Shown here: piece after piece, positions 43,374 to 50,070 of the stretch
Numbering within the stretch: position 1 is the stretch's first letter
Layout of the letters: each line of letters opens with the position of its first letter
Position numbers and translations under genes: made by a program
The notes under the pieces: generated by a model
What the model was told of the DNA's origin: nothing
The model's input: only the letters and a program-made list of their open reading frames with translations
Databases searched by the model: none
Origin: Roseibium sp. MMSF_3412
Lineage (GTDB): Bacteria; Pseudomonadota; Alphaproteobacteria; Rhizobiales; Stappiaceae
Length of the DNA stretch: 64,000 nucleotides
Assembly (NCBI RefSeq): GCF_030733265.1
Contig: NZ_JASHJI010000019.1
Coordinates: forward strand, 62,001-126,000
Direction of reading: 5' to 3'

Positions 43374-43880
43374 ATGAAGGCTGTTTCCAGGATTTACGGG
43401 CATGTGATTGACGCCATGGCGGTGTTTGCAGGCGCAACGCTGGTTTGGCTGATGGTGTCCGTCGTCATCTCCGTTCTGATGCGCAATCTCGGGCTGCAGC
43501 CCTTCGCATGGCTGTTCACATCGTCCGAATACGGACTCCTTTACATGACCATGCTCGGCGCCCCGTGGCTGGTGCGCGAAAAGGGCCACGTGCATATCGA
43601 GCTGGTTACTTCCGCCCTGCCGGAAGGCCCCCGCCATGTCGTCAGCCGCCTCGTCGCGCTGGCCTGCGTGCTCGTTTGCGTCATCCTGGCCTGGAAGGGC
43701 CTGGAACTGTTTTTGAAGAACATCGAGCGCGGCGACTACGACACCCGCGCCTACTACTACCCGCGCTGGCTGCTGACGGTCACCTTTCCGCTGAGCTTCG
43801 GCCTGATGGCGGTCGAGTTCATGCGCTTCGTCGTCGGTTCTGAGCTGATGCATACCGGTGAAGCGGGGATACACGAATAA
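43374..43880 (+). CDS. TRAP transporter small permease (DctQ family)
   Basis: A 168-residue membrane protein with four predicted hydrophobic segments, among them TLVWLMVSVVISVLM near residue 25 and RLVALACVLVCVIL near 90. The acidic/basic pattern of DctQ proteins follows (REKGHVHIE). Its stop overlaps the DctM ATG by 1 nt. It bridges the binding protein and the DctM channel. Confidence 0.87.
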   Translation: MKAVSRIYGHVIDAMAVFAGATLVWLMVSVVISVLMRNLGLQPFAWLFTSSEYGLLYMTMLGAPWLVREKGHVHIELVTSALPEGPRHVVSRLVALACVLVCVILAWKGLELFLKNIERGDYDTRAYYYPRWLLTVTFPLSFGLMAVEFMRFVVGSELMHTGEAGIHE

Positions 43881-45187
43881 TGGAATGGTACGAGGCTCTC
43901 GCCCTCCTGCTCGGTGTCATCGTTTTTCTGATGGCGATGGGCATGCCGGTCGCGCTTGCGTTCCTGGCCGCCAATATCGTTGGAGCCTGGGTGTTCATGG
44001 GCGGCGAACGCGGGATCGGTCAGCTCCTGAACAACGGTCTCGGATCGCTGACCAAATTCGCGCTTGTTCCGATCCCCCTTTTCCTGCTGATGGGCGAGAT
44101 CTTCTTTCATACCGGCCTGGGCGGGCGCATGTTCAACGCCATCGACAAGCTGCTCGGACGGCTGTCGGGCCGGCTGAGCTATGTCACCGTGCTCGGCGGC
44201 ACGGCCTTTTCAACCCTGTCCGGCTCGTCCATGGGCTCCACGGCCCTGCTCGGGTCGCTGATGGTTCCGGAGATGAGCCAGCGCGGCTACAAATCGCATA
44301 TGAGCATCGGCCCGATCCTCGGTACGGGCGGCCTTGCGATCATCATTCCTCCTTCGGCGCTTGCGGTCCTGCTCGCCACGCTGGCGCAGATCGATGTCGG
44401 CGCCCTGCTCATTGCCGGGGTCATACCCGGGCTGATCCTTGCCGGGTTCTATATCGGCACGATCTGGCTGCAGACGAAACTCGATCCGACCGCGGCACCC
44501 GCTTATGACGTCGAGCCGATGTCCTTCGCGAGCAAGATTGCGCTGCTTCTGCGTGAAGTCGTCCCGATGGTCGGCGTCATGGTCGTCATCATCATCCTGA
44601 TGATCAATGGCTTCGTAACGCCGTCGGAAGCGGCCGCTTTCGGCGCGCTCGGCGTTCTGATCCTTGCGGCGGTGTTCCGGTGCCTGACATGGGAGGCGAT
44701 GCGCAAGTCCGTGACCGGTGCGCTCAAGGTGACGCTGATGGCGTACCTGATCGTGTTCGGCTCGGCGACATTCAGCCAGTTGCTGGCGTTCTCCGGGGCA
44801 TCGCGCGGCCTGGTGAACTGGGCCATATCCTTCGAACTGGCCCCGATTGCCATGCTGCTGGTGATGTTTGCGGTGCTCTTGCTTCTCGGCATGTTCATGG
44901 AGCAAATTTCCATGATGCTCCTGACCGTGCCGATCTTCTTCCCGCTGGCGATGAATCTCGGTTACGACCCGATCTGGTTCGGACTGATCATGCTGCTCGC
45001 GCTGGAAATCAGCTTCACGACGCCGCCGTTCGGGTTGCTGCTGTTTGTGATGAAGGGCGTGGCGCCACCCGGAACGACCATGCGCGAGATCTATACGTCC
45101 GCATTCCCGTTTATCGGCTGTTCGCTGCTGCTCGTCGCGCTTCTGGTGCTGTTCCCGCAAATCGCGCTTTGGCTGCCGGGGCTTTAG
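43880..45187 (+). CDS. TRAP transporter large permease (DctM family)
   Basis: A 435-residue membrane protein with about 12 hydrophobic segments. GSSMGSTALLGSLMVPEMSQRGY near residue 114 and IIIPPSALAVL near 153 are the DctM substrate/sodium-site regions. The C-terminus ends in ALWLPGL. Its TAG stop (45185-45187) is the first three bases of the left inverted repeat of the element that follows, so the insertion may have supplied or trimmed the native C-terminus. Confidence 0.88.
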   Translation: MEWYEALALLLGVIVFLMAMGMPVALAFLAANIVGAWVFMGGERGIGQLLNNGLGSLTKFALVPIPLFLLMGEIFFHTGLGGRMFNAIDKLLGRLSGRLSYVTVLGGTAFSTLSGSSMGSTALLGSLMVPEMSQRGYKSHMSIGPILGTGGLAIIIPPSALAVLLATLAQIDVGALLIAGVIPGLILAGFYIGTIWLQTKLDPTAAPAYDVEPMSFASKIALLLREVVPMVGVMVVIIILMINGFVTPSEAAAFGALGVLILAAVFRCLTWEAMRKSVTGALKVTLMAYLIVFGSATFSQLLAFSGASRGLVNWAISFELAPIAMLLVMFAVLLLLGMFMEQISMMLLTVPIFFPLAMNLGYDPIWFGLIMLLALEISFTTPPFGLLLFVMKGVAPPGTTMREIYTSAFPFIGCSLLLVALLVLFPQIALWLPGL

Positions 45188-45451
45188 GTGTTGGACCCAT
45201 AAATGAGACTGAAATGGCATGCGAAATGGCGAAATCCCGTCAGGAAGGGTGTGCGGAGCGGGCTTTTGCCCGGTCAAGCACGCTGACGCCACGGGCGGAA
45301 GCCATTTCCATGTCCTTCGGATTTGACCGGCTTGCGCCTCCTCCGCGTTGCGAAAGGCTTGAAAATCCTCCACATTTCCTGCGCTTCCGCTCCTTGACGA
45401 GAAGCAAGCCACCTCAAACCATTTCGGCCTCATTTATGAGTCCAGCACCTA
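45185..45451. mobile_element. MITE-like element with 33-nt terminal inverted repeats
   Basis: The left end (45185-45217) and the reverse complement of the right end (45419-45451) agree at 29 of 33 positions, both beginning TAGGTG and ending GAAATGG. The outermost TA on each side could be a target-site duplication. The 267-nt unit has no recognisable transposase; its short frames give no known domain. It fills the gap between dctM and the terminator of the next gene. A non-autonomous transposon (MITE) mobilised in trans by an unidentified transposase fits; a large intergenic repeat of another kind is possible. Confidence 0.65.
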
Positions 45452-45460
45452 GACGAAGAC

Positions 45461-45491
45461 AAAAAAATGGGGCGGGAAATCCCGCCCCATT
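45461..45491 (-). terminator. Rho-independent terminator of the binding-protein gene
   Basis: AATGGGGCGGGA and TCCCGCCCCATT form a perfect 12-bp stem with a 2-nt loop (45466-45491). The seven A at 45461-45467, partly inside the stem foot, give a U-run for transcription on the minus strand, just after the stop at 45512. It may also slow plus-strand read-through from dctM. Confidence 0.8.
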
Positions 45492-45511
45492 CTCATTCAA
45501 AGCTGTCAGGT

Positions 45512-47080
45512 TCAGGCGAAGGACCAGCGCTCCATCCAGCGCTCGCCGTCCATGTCCCAGTTCGAGGCCATGCTGTCGCTGACAACGATGTCGTTCGACG
45601 TCGCAAAGACGTAGTTCGCGAACATCGGAATGATCACGCCGCCGTCCTCGTTCACGATAGACTGCATTTCGTAGTACATCGTGCGGCGCTTGTCCGGGTC
45701 GAGCTCGGCGCGTGCTGTGACCAGCAGTTCGTTGAACCGGTCATTGTCCCAGAAGGTGTCGTTCCAGGCGACGCCCTTGGCGTAAGCTGTCGAGAACATG
45801 GCATCCTCGACCGGACGGCCACCCCAATAAACAGCGGTGAACGGATCTTTCATCCAGACATCCGACCAGTAGCCGTCATTCGGCACGCGGTTGATTTCCA
45901 GATTGATCCCCGCATCCTTTGCCGATTGCTGGAACAGAACAGCTGCATCGACCGCACCCGGGAAAGCTGCGTCGGCTGAAGACAGGGTTACCGACAGGCT
46001 GTCGAGACCGGCTTCCTTCAGGTAGAACTTGGCCTTGTCCGGATCGTAGGTGCGCTGCTCCAGCTCGCTGTTGAAGTATTGCTGGCCCTGTCCGATCGGG
46101 TGGTCGTTACCAACCGCGCCGTAACCGAAGAGGATCTTGTCGACCATTTCCTGACGATTGACGGCATGCTTCAGCGCAAGGCGCACGTTTCTGTCCGTGT
46201 ACGGGTCCTTGTTGGTGGACATGGCGAACGTGTAGTGCTGATTGCCGGCAACCTCGTGGATCGTCAGGCCGGGGCGACGCCCCATCAGACCGATTGTCTT
46301 CAGGTCCAGCTTGTCGATGACATGCACGTCGCCGGAGATCAGAGCGGTCGTGCGCGCGTTCAGGTCAACGATGGCCAGCAGTTCAATCTTATCGAAGTAA
46401 CCGCGATCGCTGTTCCAGTCGTTTTCATTTCGCGTGAGCGTCGCGGAGACACCCGGCGTGAAATTCGTCAGCTTGTAGGGGCCTGCGCCATCGCCGGACT
46501 TCCAGTCAACGGAGCCGTCTTTTGCCGGCTGGATCGGCAGATGGTAGTCGGTGAAGGTGAACGGGAAGTCGGCGCTGCCGGACGACAGCGAGAAGACGAC
46601 CGTGTCACCGTCGGCGGTGATATCGTCAATGGCGGCCAGCAACGGCTTGGCGGCAGATGTCGAATCTTCGCCACGGTGGAAATTGATCGACGCGATCACG
46701 TCTTCCGGCGTGACGGACTTGCCGGAATGGAAGGTGATGCCCGGGCGCAGCTTGAAGCGCCAGACCTTTGCTTCATCGTCCGCTTCCCAGCTTTCGGCAA
46801 GCTGCGGCTCGACCGAACCGTCAGGCGCAACGCCGGTCAGGTAACCGCAATAACCATAGCCCAGCGCGATCACGAAGCCATGTTCCCATGTGCCCGGATC
46901 CAGCGTGTCAGTGGTCTGTCCGTGCCCCTTGGCGACGCGCAGCGTGCCGCCGCGTTTGGGTGCGGCCTTCGCGGTGCCTGTCAGCGACAGCGTGCTGCCG
47001 GCCATCACGGTGGCAGCGCCGGTTGTCTGCAGGAACCGGCGGCGGTTCATTGAACTCATTGAAAACTTTCCATCACTCAT
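45512..47080 (-). CDS. Peptide/nickel-type ABC transporter substrate-binding protein (family 5), Tat-exported
   Basis: A periplasmic solute-binding protein of 522 residues (515 if ATG 47059 is used). A twin-arginine signal, MNRRRFLQTTGAA, lies close to the N-terminus and is followed by a hydrophobic stretch and an AKA cleavage-type site. GGTLRVAKG opens the mature domain, and WRFKLRPGITFHSG near residue 110 is the family 5 signature. No permease or ATPase genes adjoin it; it stands alone between the terminator and the divergent LysR gene. It may serve a distant importer. The dipeptide-type ATPases at the left edge are a possible but unsupported partner. Confidence 0.87.
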   Translation of the reverse strand: MSDGKFSMSSMNRRRFLQTTGAATVMAGSTLSLTGTAKAAPKRGGTLRVAKGHGQTTDTLDPGTWEHGFVIALGYGYCGYLTGVAPDGSVEPQLAESWEADDEAKVWRFKLRPGITFHSGKSVTPEDVIASINFHRGEDSTSAAKPLLAAIDDITADGDTVVFSLSSGSADFPFTFTDYHLPIQPAKDGSVDWKSGDGAGPYKLTNFTPGVSATLTRNENDWNSDRGYFDKIELLAIVDLNARTTALISGDVHVIDKLDLKTIGLMGRRPGLTIHEVAGNQHYTFAMSTNKDPYTDRNVRLALKHAVNRQEMVDKILFGYGAVGNDHPIGQGQQYFNSELEQRTYDPDKAKFYLKEAGLDSLSVTLSSADAAFPGAVDAAVLFQQSAKDAGINLEINRVPNDGYWSDVWMKDPFTAVYWGGRPVEDAMFSTAYAKGVAWNDTFWDNDRFNELLVTARAELDPDKRRTMYYEMQSIVNEDGGVIIPMFANYVFATSNDIVVSDSMASNWDMDGERWMERWSFA

Positions 47081-47295
47081 ATTATGGCTCCCCTCTCGGA
47101 ACTTGATCTTATTGCTGACGTTATCCAGTCCAATCGCGCCCAGACATTTTGCTGATTGATCACAGGACGAACGTATTTGTTTTTTGCTTGTTGTTTTCTC
47201 ACCTCTGATTTTCGCTCAGACCTTTTCGGCCCTGTGAATATAATTCCTACAACGCTTCCCCATTTTCTCCAACAAAAACAGGAACGCCAAGAATT

Positions 47296-47323
47296 TTCGA
47301 AAAGTTTGCAGTACAAATTCGAA
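47296..47323. promoter_or_regulatory. Paired TTCGAA motifs upstream of the LysR gene
   Basis: TTCGAA at 47296-47301 and 47318-47323 lies in ATTTTCGAAAAG and AAATTCGAAAAAA contexts, 22 nt (two helical turns) apart. They sit about 45-70 nt upstream of the LysR ATG in a 287-nt, AT-rich divergent promoter region (47081-47367) that also serves the binding-protein gene. The same motif recurs at 49979-49993 before the MttB and FAD/GcvT genes. Confidence 0.4.
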
Positions 47324-47367
47324 AAAATCAGCATAAATTTTTGTAATGATGAGCGCCCGGAACACCC

Positions 47368-48342
47368 ATGCCGCAACGCCCTGACATCAAGGACCTCAGT
47401 CTCAAGGGACTGGAGCTTTTCCAGATGTGCGCACGCAGCGGCTCTCTTCAGTCGGTTGCGGCAGAGACCGGCCTGTCGGCGAGCACTGTTTCCCACCATC
47501 TGCGCAATCTGGAAGAAACGCTGCGCGTAGAGCTGTTCGACCACTCCCGGCGGCCCCTTGTGCTGACGCCGAAAGGCAAGATTTTCCTGCGTGACATTGA
47601 CGATGCATTGCACGCGCTGCGCCGGGCGAGGGCGGAAGCTGCCGGCGGGAACATGGCCGAGGCGAGCTACCTGCGGCTTGGCACCATCGAAGACTTCGAC
47701 AGCGACATCATTCCGGCACTCGCGGTTTCACTGTTCGAGGCGATGCCGAATTGCGACTTCCTTTATCACACCGATTCCAGCCACATGATCGTGCAGATGC
47801 TGCGCAACCGGCAGCTCGACATCGGTGTCGCGGCAACGTCGAGCGAACGCCTGCGCGATTTCATCGAACGGCCGCTTTTGCGCGATCCTTACGTCATGGT
47901 CGTGCCCAAGGGTCTGGACAGGACACCGACCGACGTCATTCACGGCAAGGCAGATCTGCCGTTTCTGAGGTTCACCAGCAACCTTGTCATGGCCAAGCAT
48001 ATCGAAGCCCAGCTGAGACGCATGGATATTTCACCGCCGCACCGCTTCGAATGCGGCAACAATCAGACACTGCTGGCGATGGTGGCGGCAGGAACGGGCT
48101 GGACGATCACCACGCCGCTGCTTTTCTCACGGGCCCGGCGCTTCCACCCCGATGTCGAGATGCACCGGTTTCCGGGAAAGGGATTTGCCCGCACGCTGGC
48201 GATCCTCGCCAATGCCGACTGCTCCAGATCGGTGCTCAATCTTGTCGACGAGAGCATCAGGACCCTCATCGACGACACGTTGCTGCAACCCTTTTTCCAG
48301 AGGACGCCCTGGCTGCACGACAGCCTGAAGCTGATCGACTGA
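47368..48342 (+). CDS. LysR-family transcriptional regulator
   Basis: A 324-residue regulator. The N-terminal winged helix (about 8-70) reads LELFQMCARSGSLQSVAAETG, then SASTVSHHLRNLEE, and an effector domain of the periplasmic-binding fold follows. It is divergent from the lone Tat-exported binding protein and 23 nt from the stop of the convergent MttB-family gene. TTCGAA motifs occur before its own gene and before mttB/FAD-GcvT, so it may control all three (inference). Confidence 0.88.
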   Translation: MPQRPDIKDLSLKGLELFQMCARSGSLQSVAAETGLSASTVSHHLRNLEETLRVELFDHSRRPLVLTPKGKIFLRDIDDALHALRRARAEAAGGNMAEASYLRLGTIEDFDSDIIPALAVSLFEAMPNCDFLYHTDSSHMIVQMLRNRQLDIGVAATSSERLRDFIERPLLRDPYVMVVPKGLDRTPTDVIHGKADLPFLRFTSNLVMAKHIEAQLRRMDISPPHRFECGNNQTLLAMVAAGTGWTITTPLLFSRARRFHPDVEMHRFPGKGFARTLAILANADCSRSVLNLVDESIRTLIDDTLLQPFFQRTPWLHDSLKLID

Positions 48343-48364
48343 CCGCTCAAGCGGTCTCACGGTG

Positions 48365-49882
48365 TCAGAGGATGTTGAAACGGTCCCGTATGGTTCTGTC
48401 CTGCTCAGGCGACAGGTAGGCCGGGCGGTGTCTTGCCAGGATCTTGCCGGCGCGAATGCGCGCGCGCGACCATGCGTCCTGTGCACCATTTTGAGCCCAG
48501 GTCCTCGGTTCGTCCCGGTCAGCCAGCGAGGGATAGAAATAATCGCGCTCCATGGCCTGATAGGTGTTCTGCCCGCCGAGAAAATGGCCTTCGCCCAGCA
48601 CCGCCTCGCAGATCGCGTCAAAGGCGAGCGTCTCCTGGCTTACCTCGATGCCCCTGAGGGCGCGATAGGTCAGGGAATGCATCTCGTCATCCAGCACGAA
48701 TGCCTCGAAGCTGGCCCCCAGAAGCGATGCCGTCATGCCGGAGCTCTCATAGATGAGATTGCCCCCGGCCAGCGCGGCAGCGAGCGATGTGATGCCCTTT
48801 TCCACCCCGGCCTGCGCATCGATTGCCTTGGCGTCGGTCATTGACGAGGCAACGCCTGAAGGCAGACCCAGCCAGTTGGTCAACTGGGCAGACGCCGCGT
48901 TCAGAACGGCGGTCTCGCCGCCCCCGCCCGAAAACGCGCCGGTTCTCAGATCGATCACAAGCGGCCAGTTGGAAAAGATCATCGGAAAGCCGGGCCTGAT
49001 TGCATGAACCATCACGAGGCTTGCAAGCGTTTCAGCAAGCGATTGCGCCAGAAATCCGGCCAGCGTTGCGGGCGCAGTCGCCCCGGCCTGTGCGGCGGTG
49101 ATACAGGACATCGGAATGTTGTGCTTTATGCACTCGTAGACGACACCGACGGCATCCTCGCCATAGCGCAAGGGCGAGATGACCGGACTGATATGCGCCT
49201 TCAAAAAGGGACGCTTGGCAAATTCGCCGTCGCCACCCGCCGCAATGTCGAGCATGCCGACAATCGGCTCGACATGCTCGGGAAGCGTAAACGAGGTTGC
49301 GACCGGCTTGGTCGTGTTCTTGAGAAGCGCATAGACCGTGTTCACGTCCAGATCGTAGGTGTCGGGCACGTCCGTTGCCACGCAGCAGCGCGTGAACCAG
49401 CTGACATTCTGCAGCACGTCCTGAAGCCGGGTGAAATTGTGCAGGTCTTCAAGCGTCGACGGTCGGTAAAGACCGCTCTCCATGTCGAGTGTCTGGACCG
49501 CCGCACCGCCCGTGCCGAAATAGACCTTGCTGCCGCCGACGGTGATGGACCTTTCCGGGTCTCGGCCGTGAAACGTAAAGGTCCTGGCAGCCGAAGCGAC
49601 GGCGTCTTTAACAAGGTCAACCGGGATCACGACGCGGTCATGTCCTGCCTCTTGAGCCCCTGCCGCGAGGAGGTCCGTTTTCAGACGACCGGGAACCTCA
49701 CCCATGCCGAGCCGGCTCAAGAGATCCAGAGCCGTGCGGTAGACCTGTTGCAGCTCATCTTCCAGAAGCGGTTTGTATCTGCCCCCCGCCTGGCCAGGCG
49801 GGCACGGATCAACCAGGGGCTTGGCGGCCCGCATCGCCAGGCGTTCCTTCCTGCCTCCCCGTTTCGCGCGGGCACCGCTCAT
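48365..49882 (-). CDS. Trimethylamine methyltransferase (MttB) family protein, non-pyrrolysine type
   Basis: A 505-residue MttB-superfamily barrel. The frame is unbroken by an internal TAG, so this is a pyrrolysine-free member; several such proteins demethylate quaternary amines such as glycine betaine or carnitine with a corrinoid protein. GGAAVQTLDMESG, GGGETAVLNAAS and the C-terminal GGQNTYQAMERDYFYP region are visible. ATG 49882 follows GGGAGA by 7 nt; a GTG at 49897 is less likely. No corrinoid protein or its reactivase is nearby. It is divergent from an FAD/GcvT dehydrogenase that could handle the demethylated product. Confidence 0.85.
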   Translation of the reverse strand: MSGARAKRGGRKERLAMRAAKPLVDPCPPGQAGGRYKPLLEDELQQVYRTALDLLSRLGMGEVPGRLKTDLLAAGAQEAGHDRVVIPVDLVKDAVASAARTFTFHGRDPERSITVGGSKVYFGTGGAAVQTLDMESGLYRPSTLEDLHNFTRLQDVLQNVSWFTRCCVATDVPDTYDLDVNTVYALLKNTTKPVATSFTLPEHVEPIVGMLDIAAGGDGEFAKRPFLKAHISPVISPLRYGEDAVGVVYECIKHNIPMSCITAAQAGATAPATLAGFLAQSLAETLASLVMVHAIRPGFPMIFSNWPLVIDLRTGAFSGGGGETAVLNAASAQLTNWLGLPSGVASSMTDAKAIDAQAGVEKGITSLAAALAGGNLIYESSGMTASLLGASFEAFVLDDEMHSLTYRALRGIEVSQETLAFDAICEAVLGEGHFLGGQNTYQAMERDYFYPSLADRDEPRTWAQNGAQDAWSRARIRAGKILARHRPAYLSPEQDRTIRDRFNIL

Positions 49883-49978
49883 GTGACATTCTCCCAAATC
49901 AGTTGCTGCGCCACTGAAGGTGATGCTCCGATTTCGCGCAACAGAAATAGCGTCACTTCAAATAATTGAGCGCTATAT

Positions 49979-49993
49979 TTCGAAATTTTCGAA
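49979..49993. promoter_or_regulatory. LysR-type T-N11-A site with two TTCGAA motifs
   Basis: TTCGAAATTTTCGAA is a near-perfect 15-nt palindrome of the form TTC-N9-GAA, matching the general LysR T-N11-A pattern. It lies between the divergent MttB (start 49882) and FAD/GcvT (start 50071) genes. Two TTCGAA copies also precede the LysR gene at 47368. Confidence 0.5.
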
Positions 49994-50070
49994 TTTGATG
50001 AAAACCGTATTGTGACCTGACCCGGTCTTGGGCTCTATGCGACTTCACTGAAAGCCCGGAGTGACGTTTC

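Noticed and set aside
44210..45433. A 407-codon minus-strand open frame across dctM and the inverted-repeat element
   Set aside because: Its translation is charged and low in hydrophobic residues, being antisense to a polytopic membrane protein, and no domain is recognised.
45185..45451. A truncated insertion sequence with a transposase remnant
   Set aside because: The interior has no stretch resembling a transposase on either strand; only the inverted ends support mobility, so a MITE-like element is called instead.
48365..49882. Pyrrolysine-type trimethylamine methyltransferase
   Set aside because: The frame contains no internal TAG codon, so this is a non-pyrrolysine member of the family.
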